Positions 27,838-36,214 of a stretch of 64,000 bases of DNA are shown here, piece by piece. The stretch's first letter is position 1. The number at the start of each line of letters is the position of its first letter. A program made the position numbers and the translations under genes. The stretch comes from Allobosea lathyri (GTDB lineage Bacteria > Pseudomonadota > Alphaproteobacteria > Rhizobiales > Beijerinckiaceae). The stretch spans positions 602,375 through 666,374 of the forward strand of contig NZ_FNUY01000002.1 of assembly GCF_900108245.1 (NCBI RefSeq). The letters run 5' to 3'. The notes below the pieces were generated by a model that was given only the letters and a program-made list of their open reading frames with translations, was not told the origin of the DNA and did not search any database.

Positions 27838-29210
27838 CCCTGCTCCGGCTGGTCGCAGCCCTCGCCTTCGGCTGCTGGGGGATATCCGGCGCGGCGCTGG
27901 CGCAGGCGGTCGCACCTTGCAAGCCGGATGGCGCATCGGCGTCGTGTAAGGCGGCCGACCAGGACCCGTTCACCGCGCTCAAGGACATCCCGCTTTCGCC
28001 CGATGGATCGGTCAGCCTGAGTCTCGGCGGACAATTGCGGGTCCGGCCGGAATTCTCGCGCCATCCTGTCTTCGGGCTGGCGGCGCCGGCGCATAATAAC
28101 GGGCTCCTGATCCGCTCCTTCCTGTCCGCCGACCTGAAACTGGGTCCCTATCTGCGCGGCTTCGTGCAGTTCGTCAGCGGGCAGGCGCCAATCTGGTCGG
28201 TCACTCCGCCGGGAACTCAGCTCGACCGGCTCGACCTGCTCCAGGGCTATGGCGAGCTGATGCTTCCGGCCGGGGCCGACAAAGTCATGATCCGGGGCGG
28301 GCGGCAGGAGATGAGTTTCGGCTCCTCGCGCCTTGTCTCGGTGCGCGAGAGCCCCAATGTCCGGCGAGCCTTCGACGGTGTCCGCGGGGCCTGGATCAGC
28401 GGCCCGGATCAGCGCATCGATGCCTTTCTGGTGCGCCCGGTGCTGCCCCTGAGCGGGATCTTCGACGACAAGTCGGACCCCGGCCAAGCCTTCTGGGGGG
28501 CGTACGCGACATCGCCCTTGCCCGGCTTGCCAGCGCTGAAAGCCGATCTCTACTATCTCGGCATCGAGCGCGAGAACGCCCGCTTCGCGCAAGGGGTCGC
28601 CCACGAGCGCCGCCACACCATCGGCAGCCGGCTCTTCGGCAAGGCCGCGGGTTTCGACTGGGACGTCGAAGGCGCCTTCCAGTTCGGCAGCTTCGGTCAG
28701 GCCGATATCCGCGCCTGGACCGTCTCGGCCGCACTCGGCTACAGCTTTCCGGACCTGCCCTTCTCTCCGCGCATCGGACTCAATGCCGACGCGATCAGCG
28801 GCGACGGCAATCTGCGCGACCGCAGGCTCGGCACCTTCAACCCGCTGTTTCCGAAGCTGCCCTATTTCTCCGAGGCGAACCTCGTCGGGCCGGCAAACCT
28901 GCTCGATATCCAACCCAACGTAACCCTGGCACTACTGCCCAAGGTCAAGTTCACCCTTAGCTGGAACCCGCTCTGGAAACAGAATGAGGCCGACGCATTC
29001 TATGGCCCGGCAATCACCCCCGTCGCCCGGACCGCAGGTGGTGCGGGCCGCTATATGGGACAGCAGATTTCGACCACGCTCGAATGGACTCCGACCGAGC
29101 ATCTCACCCTCGGCGGAACCTATGTGAGCTACATGCCCGGCGAGCGCATCAGGCAGGCCGGAGGAACCTCCGGCTCCTTCGCCGCCGGCTGGGCGACCCT
29201 GTCGTTCTGA
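27834..29210 (+). CDS. Alginate export (AlgE-like) family outer-membrane porin
   Basis: 458 residues starting at GTG 27834, which overlaps the MFS stop (GTGA). A Sec signal peptide (LLRLVAALAFGCWGISGAALAQA) precedes a beta-barrel with the PF13372 pattern: FLSADLKLGPYLRGFVQFVSGQAP, RLDLLQGYGEL and VMIRGGRQEMSFGSSRLVS..SPNVRRAFDGVRG. It ends on an aromatic residue (TLSF), as outer-membrane barrels do. Alginate itself need not be the substrate: the family includes channels of many catabolic operons. It is the last gene of the HxlR-linked operon. Confidence 0.9.
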   Translation: MTLLRLVAALAFGCWGISGAALAQAVAPCKPDGASASCKAADQDPFTALKDIPLSPDGSVSLSLGGQLRVRPEFSRHPVFGLAAPAHNNGLLIRSFLSADLKLGPYLRGFVQFVSGQAPIWSVTPPGTQLDRLDLLQGYGELMLPAGADKVMIRGGRQEMSFGSSRLVSVRESPNVRRAFDGVRGAWISGPDQRIDAFLVRPVLPLSGIFDDKSDPGQAFWGAYATSPLPGLPALKADLYYLGIERENARFAQGVAHERRHTIGSRLFGKAAGFDWDVEGAFQFGSFGQADIRAWTVSAALGYSFPDLPFSPRIGLNADAISGDGNLRDRRLGTFNPLFPKLPYFSEANLVGPANLLDIQPNVTLALLPKVKFTLSWNPLWKQNEADAFYGPAITPVARTAGGAGRYMGQQISTTLEWTPTEHLTLGGTYVSYMPGERIRQAGGTSGSFAAGWATLSF

Positions 29211-29383
29211 CAAAAGGCGGCCGGGGGCCTGACGGGGCACCGGAGCCAGCTGACGCACCCTGGGGGTTGGTGTCCCCGGGAGTCGGTATCACATCGTCCG
29301 GTTGCCGCCCTTGCTCCCGCCGATCATCGGATTGCCCTTCAGATCGGCATCGGCCGGTTTCGGCGCCTTGAGATGCTCACGGT

Positions 29384-29611
29384 TCAACTGCCATCGTTCC
29401 GATGCGCCGGCCGCGAGCCGCCGCCCTTCCTTTCTGCCTCATGGCTATGGTGGCGGTCGCTTTCGCCGCCGCCGCCCGAGATTTTGCTGCGGCGGGGTCC
29501 GTCGGGGCCCGGCGGCGGCTTCTTGATGTCGAGCGGCGCCTTTGCGTTCTCATGCGATGCGCCCGGCCCGCCTTGCCTGATGCTGGCCGGCGTCTTGGTC
29601 GATGTGGACAT
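29384..29611 (-). CDS. Small hydrophilic hypothetical protein (possibly frameshifted)
   Basis: 75 residues, MSTSTKTPASIRQGGPGAS..., rich in Gly, Pro, Lys, Asp and His, with no hydrophobic core. The start is strong: CTGAGGAGGACGATC lies before ATG 29611. It follows the gene at 29623-29802 by 11 bases. Past its stop, another minus-strand frame from about 29435 to 29289 reads LNREHLKAPKPADADLKGNPMIGGSKGGNRTM, which also looks like protein. A frameshift near 29405-29435 may therefore have split a longer gene. Function unknown; the context is stress-related. Confidence 0.6.
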   Translation of the reverse strand: MSTSTKTPASIRQGGPGASHENAKAPLDIKKPPPGPDGPRRSKISGGGGESDRHHSHEAERKGGGSRPAHRNDGS

Positions 29612-29622
29612 GATCGTCCTCC

Positions 29623-29802
29623 TCAGCGGTCCTGCTGCAGGCCCTGATGCGTCGTGTTCTGCTTGATGTTCGCGTGACGACCCTTCTGTTCCAAATTCTG
29701 CGTCTGCTGATCAGCCGCCTGGGTCACGTGAGCGGTTTTGTCGCCGCCCGGTCCCTTATCGGTGCGGTTCGCCGGTGGGACCGGCAGGGTCTTCTTGCTC
29801 AT
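29623..29802 (-). CDS. Small conserved hydrophilic protein of Hyphomicrobiales
   Basis: 59 residues, MSKKTLPVPPANRTDKGPGGD..., ending NIKQNTTHQGLQQDR. This polar Q/N-rich pattern recurs as a small hypothetical protein in many Hyphomicrobiales genomes, often near stress genes. The start is ATG 29802, five bases after AAGGAGGATATG-type spacing; ATG 29805 is too close to the ribosome site. It is probably co-transcribed with the gene at 29384-29611 and perhaps from the EcfG-like promoter at 30097-30121. No biochemical role is known. Confidence 0.75.
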   Translation of the reverse strand: MSKKTLPVPPANRTDKGPGGDKTAHVTQAADQQTQNLEQKGRHANIKQNTTHQGLQQDR

Positions 29803-29866
29803 CATATCCTCCTTCGTTGCCGGCCCGAGAGCGGTGTCGCGGGCGGCCGCCTGAGAACTGGGGGCT

Positions 29867-30056
29867 TCACGATTTGGACGAATGCTCCGCCTTGCCCTTG
29901 CGTTTGCTCAATGCCACGTCGTGCAGCTCCCTTTCGCTCGCCATCAAGGCCCCGCTTGAGCTCGCTGATATCGCCGCGCTTGGCGGCGAGCGCCGCGCCG
30001 GCCGTCTTCTGCTGAACGTTGGATTCCGCAGGCTGGATTTCGCGAGCACGGTGCAC
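29867..30056 (-). pseudogene. DUF3008-like small protein, split by a frameshift
   Basis: Two minus-strand frames together spell a DUF3008 protein. The first gives ESNVQQKTAGAALAAKRGDISELKRG; the second gives MASERELHDVALSKRKGKAEHSSKS. Family members (about 60 residues, form QQKAAGAAL.AKRG...SELKGAS.SM....S..EL..FA.TKRKGKPEH.SK) carry both parts in one frame with about a dozen extra residues between them. This copy looks like an out-of-frame internal deletion. A GAGGAGG ribosome site lies near 30052-30058 and an EcfG-like promoter at 30097-30121. A sequencing error is the alternative. Confidence 0.65.
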
Positions 30057-30096
30057 CTCCTCGCTGAGCTGCAGGGAATGGGCCGCTTTGCCAAAC

Positions 30097-30121
30097 AACC
30101 TGCGAACTCCACAGACGTTCC
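30097..30121 (-). promoter_or_regulatory. EcfG-like promoter (GGAAC-N16-GGTT)
   Basis: On the minus strand GGAAC (30121-30117) is followed after 16 bases by GGTT (30100-30097). The published alphaproteobacterial EcfG consensus is GGAAC-N16/17-CGTT, so only the first -10 base differs. It lies about 40 bases upstream of the ribosome site of the DUF3008-like gene and could drive the small genes beyond. Confidence 0.6.
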
Positions 30122-30224
30122 CGGTTGGTAAAGAACGTTATTCTTGCTGCGACGTCCGCTCGTTGACACCCCTGTTTCTCGTTGAGACCGCCGTTTGATG
30201 AACCGATGGCCGTTCTCTCAGCGC

Positions 30225-31769
30225 TCACGTCGGCGTGAAGGATCGCTCATAGACCGTAGCCCCCGTCCGTGCATCGATACCTTGCAGGCTGACTTCGTAG
30301 CCCCAGAGCGTATGGACATGGCGCAGCGTCGCGTCGCAACTGCCGTGCTCCAACAGGATGCCGTCATTGACCTTGTGCTGCAGGCGCAAATGCCTTTGAC
30401 CGAGTAGGTCCACGTCCACGACCTGGATGTCTGAATGGCTTGCGCCGATGTCGTATCTCTGGGCCAGAGCGGAACGAATCTGTTCGTAACCGCGCTCGTT
30501 ATGGATCGAGGCGACATTGTAGAAGTGCTCGTTCGCCGCGTCTGACAGTACGAACATTCGCCATTTCCGGATCAGTGCCGGGCTGAGATACTGGCGAATG
30601 AAGGACTCGTCGCGGTGATTGGCCCAAGCCTCGAGCAGAATCCCGCGCCAGTCCCCCTGCCCCGCAATCTCGGGAAACCAGTCGCGGTCCTCTGCCGTGG
30701 GCTCGGTCGCGATGCGCCGGATATCCTGCATCATGTCCAGCCCCAGCGCGTAAGGATTGATGCCGGAGAAGCTGGGATCATCGAAACCGGGCTGGAAGAT
30801 GACATTCGCGTGGTTGCGCAGGATTTCCAGCATGGCGCCTTCGCTGATCCGGCCCTGGTCGAACAGCGCATTCATGATCGTGTAGTGCACGAAGGTCGCG
30901 CAGCCCTCGTTCATCACCTGCGACTGTCGCTGGGGATAGAAATACTGCGCGATGACCCGGACGATCCTGAGGATCTCACGCTGCCAGGGCTCGAGGATCA
31001 GGCTGTTCTTTTCGAGGAAATAGAGCAGGTTTTCCTCGGGCAGCTTGAGCGCCCTCTTCCGTTCGACGACCGTGTCCTCCGTCTCATCGGCGTTGCTGCC
31101 CTCGGCCTGCCGAGGGATCGTGCGCCACAGGTCGTTATAGGAGCGCTCTTCGTATTCCAGCCGCTCGCGCAGTCCTTCGCGCTGCTTGTCCGAGGACAGC
31201 CTCGGAGGACGGCGGTATCGGAACACGCCCTGCTCCATCAGCGCATGGGCGGCATCGAGGATGGCTTCTACGGCCGCAACGCCATGTCTTTCCTCGCAGC
31301 GAGCGATCAAACCCTTGGCGAAATCCAGATAACCCAGGATCGCGCCGGCATCCGTCCATTGCTGGAACAAGTGGTTGTTCTTGAAGAAGTGGTTGTGCCC
31401 GAAGGCGGCATGCGCCGTCACGAGGGCCTGCAGGGCCATGGTATTCTCCTCCATCAGATAGACGATGCAGGGGTTTGAGTTGATCACGAGTTCATAGGCG
31501 AGGCCGCGCCCCGCCTTGCGGTAGAGCAGCTCCTGATAGAGGAAATGCTTCCCGAACGACCAGTGCCGGTACATCAGTGGCATGCCGATCGACGAATAGG
31601 CGTCGAGCATCTGCTCCGAGGAGATGACCTCCATCTGCACAGGGTAGATATCGAGCCGGAGCTCCTCCTTCGCCACTGCCTCGATGGCGTCGTAAGCATG
31701 CGACAATGTCCGGAAATTCCAGTCCGACCCGGAGAACAGCAGGCCACGTCTGGGCGCATGTTTGGGCAT
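30225..31769 (-). CDS. SpoVR family protein
   Basis: 514 residues matching the SpoVR/YcgB family: LFSGSDWNFRTLSHAYDAIEAVAKEEL, MYRHWSFGKHF near residue 65, ELVINSNPCIVYLMEENTMALQALVTAHAAFGHNHFFKNN, VMNEGCATFVHYTIMNAL and INPYALGLDMMQDIRRI. The family's biochemical role is unknown; in enterobacteria it is linked to the YeaG/YeaH stress kinase system. Here it is the third gene of the conserved prkA-yeaH-spoVR operon, 11 bases after the DUF444 gene, and so shares its stress-type promoter. Confidence 0.94.
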   Translation of the reverse strand: MPKHAPRRGLLFSGSDWNFRTLSHAYDAIEAVAKEELRLDIYPVQMEVISSEQMLDAYSSIGMPLMYRHWSFGKHFLYQELLYRKAGRGLAYELVINSNPCIVYLMEENTMALQALVTAHAAFGHNHFFKNNHLFQQWTDAGAILGYLDFAKGLIARCEERHGVAAVEAILDAAHALMEQGVFRYRRPPRLSSDKQREGLRERLEYEERSYNDLWRTIPRQAEGSNADETEDTVVERKRALKLPEENLLYFLEKNSLILEPWQREILRIVRVIAQYFYPQRQSQVMNEGCATFVHYTIMNALFDQGRISEGAMLEILRNHANVIFQPGFDDPSFSGINPYALGLDMMQDIRRIATEPTAEDRDWFPEIAGQGDWRGILLEAWANHRDESFIRQYLSPALIRKWRMFVLSDAANEHFYNVASIHNERGYEQIRSALAQRYDIGASHSDIQVVDVDLLGQRHLRLQHKVNDGILLEHGSCDATLRHVHTLWGYEVSLQGIDARTGATVYERSFTPT

Positions 31770-31780
31770 CGACGCTCCTT

Positions 31781-33091
31781 TCAGTCACGCTGCACGGCCG
31801 GCTGCTTGGTGAAGAGCTGCCGGAAGACCGGATAAATGTCGGAGGCCTTGGCGATGCGGCTCATGTCGAAATTCGACCACCTGTCCTTGACCGCGAGATA
31901 GGCCCGCCAGAGCGAGGTGCCGTTGGCCGTCGAGCCAAAGATCTCGCTTTCGCGTTCGTCGATGATCTCGACATAGGCGAAATACTGGCAGAGCCGCATG
32001 ATCCCGCCGTCCATCAGGCTGAGGCAACGCTCGGAATCGGTAGCGAGATTGTCGCCGTCCGAGGCTTGGGCGGCATAGATGTTCCATTCACGGCTGGGAT
32101 AGCGCTGCGCGATGATGCTGCGCATCTCCTCCAGCGCCGTCGAAACAACGGTTCCACCGCTCTGCGTGCTGTAGAAGAAGGTTTCCTCGTCGACCTCCTG
32201 CGCCGTGTGGGTATGGCGGATGAAGACGATGTCCGCGCGGTCATAACGCCGCTTCAGGAACAGATGCAGCAGGACGAAGAAGTCCTTGGCCAGGTGCTTC
32301 TCGCGCTCGCCCATGGAACCCGAGACGTCCATGAGGCAGAACATCACCGCGTTCGCGTTCGGCTGAGGCTGGGGATCGAAGCGGTTGAAGCGGATGTCGA
32401 CCGGGTCGACGAAGGCGATCACGCGGCGGCGGCGCTCCAGCCGGTCGAGTTCGGCGCGCAGGACTGCGACGCGCCGGTAGCGCTGCGCGGAGTCTGTCCC
32501 GTCGGCTTCGAGACTGGCCAGTTCCCGGAGGATCGCCTCGATTTCCTCGCGCTTGGGCCGCCTGAGCGCAATGCGACGACCATGGCTGTTGCGCATGGTG
32601 CGAGCGATGCTGATGTTCGTCGGCGAGCCGCTCACCGAATAGCCGGCCCGCCGCGGCTTGACGGCGAGGACCTCCTTGAGGTTGAGCTTGACCATGTCGG
32701 GCAGTTCGAGGTCCTCGAAGAACAGGTCGAGCACCTCTTCGCGAGATAGCACGAAGCGAAAATCATCCTCGGAGGGCTGCAATCCCGGCGATGATCCCAA
32801 GCCCCCTCCCCGGCTCGGCTTCGGCAACTGGTCTCCTGGCGTATAATGCCGGTTCCCGGGCAAGACGTGCTGGCGCCGGCCGCTGTCCTTCGCGTCACGG
32901 AAACTCGGCTCGCTCGTGCCCGCCACCGGCATCGAAATGGCATGTTCACTGTCGACGTCAGCGATCTTTCCGGCCCGGATCTGCTCCTGGACGCTGCGCT
33001 TCAACTCCGTGCGCACGCGGCGCAGGAAGCGCTGGCGATTGCCCAGGCTCTTGTCCTTCGGGTTCAGGCGGCGATCGATGAAGATCGGCAT
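31781..33091 (-). CDS. YeaH/YhbH family protein (DUF444)
   Basis: 436 residues: MPIFIDRRLNPKDKSLGNRQRFLRRVRTELK at the N-terminus, and NAVMFCLMDVSGSMGEREKHLAKDFFVLLHLFLKRRY near residue 245, a von Willebrand A-like metal-site motif (DVSGSMGE). IAFVDPVDIRFNRFDPQPQPN precedes it. DUF444 proteins always travel with the PrkA kinase and SpoVR genes and are presumed partners of the kinase. It lies 18 bases downstream of prkA. Confidence 0.94.
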   Translation of the reverse strand: MPIFIDRRLNPKDKSLGNRQRFLRRVRTELKRSVQEQIRAGKIADVDSEHAISMPVAGTSEPSFRDAKDSGRRQHVLPGNRHYTPGDQLPKPSRGGGLGSSPGLQPSEDDFRFVLSREEVLDLFFEDLELPDMVKLNLKEVLAVKPRRAGYSVSGSPTNISIARTMRNSHGRRIALRRPKREEIEAILRELASLEADGTDSAQRYRRVAVLRAELDRLERRRRVIAFVDPVDIRFNRFDPQPQPNANAVMFCLMDVSGSMGEREKHLAKDFFVLLHLFLKRRYDRADIVFIRHTHTAQEVDEETFFYSTQSGGTVVSTALEEMRSIIAQRYPSREWNIYAAQASDGDNLATDSERCLSLMDGGIMRLCQYFAYVEIIDERESEIFGSTANGTSLWRAYLAVKDRWSNFDMSRIAKASDIYPVFRQLFTKQPAVQRD

Positions 33092-33109
33092 GGCACGCTC
33101 GGGCCGGAT

Positions 33110-35068
33110 TCAGCCCGCCTTGTTCACCCGCATGTACCAATCCACCAGGCGTCGGACCTGGCGCTCGGTATAGCCACGCTCGACCATGCGCTGCACGAAG
33201 CCCTGGTGCCGCTTCTCGGTCACGCTATCCTGCTTCGAGCCGAAGCTGATGATGGGCAGCAGATCTTCGACCTGCCCGAACATCCGCTTCTCGATGACCT
33301 CGCGCAGCTTCTCGTAGCTGGTCCAGGACGGATTGCGGCCGTTGTTCCTGGCCCTGGCGCGCAGGGTGAACTTCACGACCTCGTTGCGGAAGTCCTTGGG
33401 ATTGGCGATGCCGGCCGGCTTCTCGATCTGCGACAACTCGTTGTCCAGAACCTGTCGGTTGAGGATCTGGCCGGTGTCGGGATCCTTGTAGTCCTGATCC
33501 TCGACCCAGGCGTCGGCATAGGCGATATAGCGGTCGAACAGGTTCTGACCGTATTCGCCATAGGACTCCAGATAGGCCTTCTGAATCTCGTGTCCTATGA
33601 ACTCGGCGTAGCGCGCCGCCAGCTCAGACTTGATGAAGTCGAGATAGGCTGACTCGGTCTCCTTGGGGAACTGCTCGCGCTTGATCGCCCCATTGAGGAT
33701 GTACATCAGGTGCACCGGATCAGCAGCCAGCTCCTCGGTGTCATAGTTGAAGGTCTGCGACAGGATCTTGAAGGCGAAGCGCGTACTGACGCCGGTCATG
33801 CCCTCGTCGACCCCCGCGGCGTCGCGGTACTCCTGGATGGCCTTGGCCCTGGGCTCCTGCTCCTTTAGGTTCTCGCCGTCATAAACGCGCATCTTCGTGT
33901 AGAGCGGCGAGTTCTCGAATTCGCTCAGCCGGGTTGAGACCGAGAAGCGGCTGAGGATGTCGAGTACCTCGGGGGCGCAGGGGCTGTCGGCCAGCTCGCT
34001 CTCGCGCAGCAGCTTCTCGTAGATCTGGCGCTCTTCGGTGACGCGCAGGCAATAGGGCACCTTGACCACCAGAATGCGGTCAAGGAAGGCCTCGTTGTTC
34101 CTGTTGTTCTTAAACTGCAGCCATTCCGACTCGTTGGAATGAGCCAGCACGATCCCCTGATAAGGGAAGCCTCCGAAATTCTCCGTGCCATTGTAGCTGC
34201 CCTCCTGGGTCGCGGTCAGCAGCGGATGCAGGACCTTGATCGGCGCCTTGAACATCTCGACGAACTCGAGCAGGCCCTGGGTGGTCCGGTTCAACCCCCC
34301 GCTGTAGGAATAGGCGTCCGGGTCCGACTGGCTGAAATTCTCGAGCTGGCGGATATCGACCTTGCCGACGAGGGTCGAGACGTCCTGGTTGTTCTCGTCG
34401 CCCGGCTCGGTCTTGGCGATGCCGATCTGGCGCAGGCGCGAGGGCATCAGCTTGACGACGCTGAACTTGGAGATGTCGCCGGAGAGTTCGTCGAGCCGCT
34501 TCGCCGCCCAGGGCGAGATCAACCCGGTCAGGCGCCGGCGCGCGATCCCGTACTTGTCCTCGAAGAGATCTCCCATGCGATCCGGCCGGAACAGGCCGAG
34601 CGGCGATTCGAAGACGGGACTGATCTGCCCGCCGACCTTGAGCGTGTAGAAGGGACGCTCTTCCATCAGTTTTTTCAGCCGCTCGGCGAGCGACGATTTT
34701 CCGCCCCCGACCGGCCCGAGGAGGTAGAGGATCTGCTTGCGCTCCTCCAGGCCCTGCGACGCGTAGCGGAAGTAGCCGGCGATCCGTTCGATGGTATCCT
34801 CCATGCCGAAGAAATCGGCGAAGGAGGGATAGATCTTGATCGTCCTGTTGGCGAAGATTCGGCCCAGACGCTCGTCCTGGCTCGTATCGAACAGTTTCGC
34901 CGCACCAATCGCATCAAGCATCCGCTCCGCAGCGGAGGCATACATCGATTTGTCTTCGCGGCAGGCCAGCAGGTATTCCTGCAGGCTCATCTCCTCCTGC
35001 GAATAGCTGCGGTAATCTTCAGAGAATATGCGGAATAGATCGCTGGCTTTCTCAATCATGGCAGCCAT
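33110..35068 (-). CDS. prkA: PrkA/YeaG family serine protein kinase
   Basis: 652 residues starting at ATG 35068, which has GGAG five bases upstream; longer starts lack support. An AAA-type nucleotide site, LLGPVGGGKSSLAERLKK, is near residue 110, with the PrkA N-terminal domain around it (FADFFGMEDTIERIAGYFRYASQGLEERKQILY). The C-terminal PrkA domain includes VSTRFAFKILSQTFNYD and ends QVRRLVDWYMRVNKAG. PrkA/YeaG proteins are stress- and starvation-linked kinases or AAA proteases. It is the first gene of the prkA-yeaH-spoVR operon, with an EcfG-like promoter 40 bases upstream. Confidence 0.95.
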   Translation of the reverse strand: MAAMIEKASDLFRIFSEDYRSYSQEEMSLQEYLLACREDKSMYASAAERMLDAIGAAKLFDTSQDERLGRIFANRTIKIYPSFADFFGMEDTIERIAGYFRYASQGLEERKQILYLLGPVGGGKSSLAERLKKLMEERPFYTLKVGGQISPVFESPLGLFRPDRMGDLFEDKYGIARRRLTGLISPWAAKRLDELSGDISKFSVVKLMPSRLRQIGIAKTEPGDENNQDVSTLVGKVDIRQLENFSQSDPDAYSYSGGLNRTTQGLLEFVEMFKAPIKVLHPLLTATQEGSYNGTENFGGFPYQGIVLAHSNESEWLQFKNNRNNEAFLDRILVVKVPYCLRVTEERQIYEKLLRESELADSPCAPEVLDILSRFSVSTRLSEFENSPLYTKMRVYDGENLKEQEPRAKAIQEYRDAAGVDEGMTGVSTRFAFKILSQTFNYDTEELAADPVHLMYILNGAIKREQFPKETESAYLDFIKSELAARYAEFIGHEIQKAYLESYGEYGQNLFDRYIAYADAWVEDQDYKDPDTGQILNRQVLDNELSQIEKPAGIANPKDFRNEVVKFTLRARARNNGRNPSWTSYEKLREVIEKRMFGQVEDLLPIISFGSKQDSVTEKRHQGFVQRMVERGYTERQVRRLVDWYMRVNKAG

Positions 35069-35107
35069 CCGGCTCCGGTTGGAGCTGCCCACCGCAGCCC
35101 GAATCTT

Positions 35108-35132
35108 CAACCGACCATCGCCTCGCAAGTTC
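35108..35132 (-). promoter_or_regulatory. EcfG-like promoter of the prkA operon (GGAAC-N16-GGTT)
   Basis: Minus-strand GGAAC (35132-35128), 16-base spacer, GGTT (35111-35108), ending 40 bases upstream of the prkA start codon. The spacing and -35 element fit the general stress sigma factor EcfG; the -10 has G in place of the usual C. Placement is right for a kinase operon induced by stress. Confidence 0.65.
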
Positions 35133-35262
35133 CTTCGCGCGACGAGCACGGGCTGCCGTCCAGCAGGGTTTCACCAGCGCCGGCGTCGTGCCGGTGCCGA
35201 CCGTCTCCATGATGCTGGCGTCGATCGTGAAGTTCGCGGCATGGACAGAGCCAGTGACCACG

Positions 35263-35303
35263 CGCCGGCATGGATAACTCTTCCGCCGGCATGGATAACT
35301 CTT
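35263..35303. repeat. Tandem direct repeat, two 21-base units
   Basis: CGCCGGCATGGATAACTCTT occurs at 35263-35282 and again at 35284-35303, giving a 21-base period. It lies between the prkA promoter region and a small hypothetical gene. Its role is unknown; it may be slippage or a relic of a mobile element end. Confidence 0.75.
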
Positions 35304-35328
35304 CGCTGAGATGTCCACGCTTAGTGGG

Positions 35329-35541
35329 TTAATGCACTGGCTGGTGCTTGGCCTGCTCGACACTCGCCTTTGCCAGCATGGCCTCGAGCTTCGCCAGCAC
35401 GACCGGCGCGAGCCGCAAATCCAAATTGGTACTGCCTTCCAACTCCAGGCCGATTTCAGCTTCCACGAGGCCATCACCGCTGACTGTGATCTGCCTGACG
35501 TCCAAAACAGCCACTCTGACTGCCTGCTTCTTACTGGCCAT
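35329..35541 (-). CDS. Small hypothetical protein
   Basis: 70 residues, MASKKQAVRVAVLDVRQITVSGDGLVEAEIGLELEGSTNLDLRL..., with alternating hydrophobic residues suggesting a beta-rich start and a helical end (VVLAKLEAMLAKASVEQA). A clear ribosome site (AGGGGGA) precedes ATG 35541, and an EcfG-like promoter lies about 117 bases upstream. I do not recognise a family. Confidence 0.6.
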   Translation of the reverse strand: MASKKQAVRVAVLDVRQITVSGDGLVEAEIGLELEGSTNLDLRLAPVVLAKLEAMLAKASVEQAKHQPVH

Positions 35542-35655
35542 TGTGTCCCCCTAGTCTCCTCGAGGCATCCCGGCGAGCTCCGCGATGCCCTCCACGATGC
35601 GCTGGCACCAACTCGGCCTCGATCCTCACCTTCGGCAAGGCCGCCACCTGGCGCT

Positions 35656-35790
35656 TCAACCCAATCCGCCCGGTTCGGTTCCTGCCTTCTGCCTGCGCCA
35701 GCGCCCGAATTGGGCATCCAAAACCGACCAGAATTTGGCGCGATCCCATTCCGGGATCTGCCGGCTGTCCTGACGGCGAAGCGTCAGCAT
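35656..35790 (-). CDS. Possible very small protein, coupled to upstream gene
   Basis: A 44-residue frame, MLTLRRQDSRQIPEWDRAKFW..., whose ATG overlaps the stop of the gene at 35790-36044 (TGATG), an arrangement typical of translational coupling. The sequence is plausible as protein (Trp-rich, basic). There is no family match I know, and the frame overlaps the EcfG-like element at 35658-35682. Treat as tentative. Confidence 0.3.
   Translation of the reverse strand: MLTLRRQDSRQIPEWDRAKFWSVLDAQFGRWRRQKAGTEPGGLG
35658..35682 (-). promoter_or_regulatory. EcfG-like promoter (GGAAC-N16-GGTT)
   Basis: Minus-strand GGAAC (35682-35678), 16 bases, GGTT (35661-35658). It reads toward the small gene at 35329-35541, about 117 bases further on. 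It has the same -35, spacer length and -10 variant as the sites near 30100 and 35120. Confidence 0.45.
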
Positions 35791-36044
35791 CAGAGCGCCC
35801 GAATCTGCTCTTCGAACTCCTCCGGGATTGCGCCATGGCGGGCGAGCACCTCAAGCGCGCTGACCTCGCCGGTCTCGTCGTCCGCCGTAACGTGGATGAC
35901 CGCGACTCCTTCGGCGGTGCGCCCCAGCCGCTCGCCGTCGCTCAACGCTTGGCGCATTGTCTTCGCCGGCACGCGCTGACCCGGCACCAGCCGCTTGCGA
36001 TGCGTCTTGAAAGGTTGGAGGAAGAACGTCTCGACGTTCGCCAT
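35790..36044 (-). CDS. Small hypothetical protein
   Basis: 84 residues, MANVETFFLQPFKTHRKRLVPGQRVP..., mixed charge, ending EEFEEQIRAL. GGGAG lies eight bases before ATG 36044, and base composition is like the neighbours, so it is probably a real gene. No family is recognised. Its stop overlaps a tiny downstream frame (TGATG). Confidence 0.6.
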   Translation of the reverse strand: MANVETFFLQPFKTHRKRLVPGQRVPAKTMRQALSDGERLGRTAEGVAVIHVTADDETGEVSALEVLARHGAIPEEFEEQIRAL

Positions 36045-36214
36045 GGCTTGACTCCCGGGCCGGCTCTATTGTTCTCATTACGTTCTCATTTAATGAAACG
36101 CAATCGATGTCCGCCGGGCTGCTCGCACAATTCGATTCTGACGTCGTCGAAGACGTTGCCCCTCGGTTCTAGTCCGGTTTGAAGTTCGTTCTGGCCGATT
36201 GGGAGAACCAGAAG

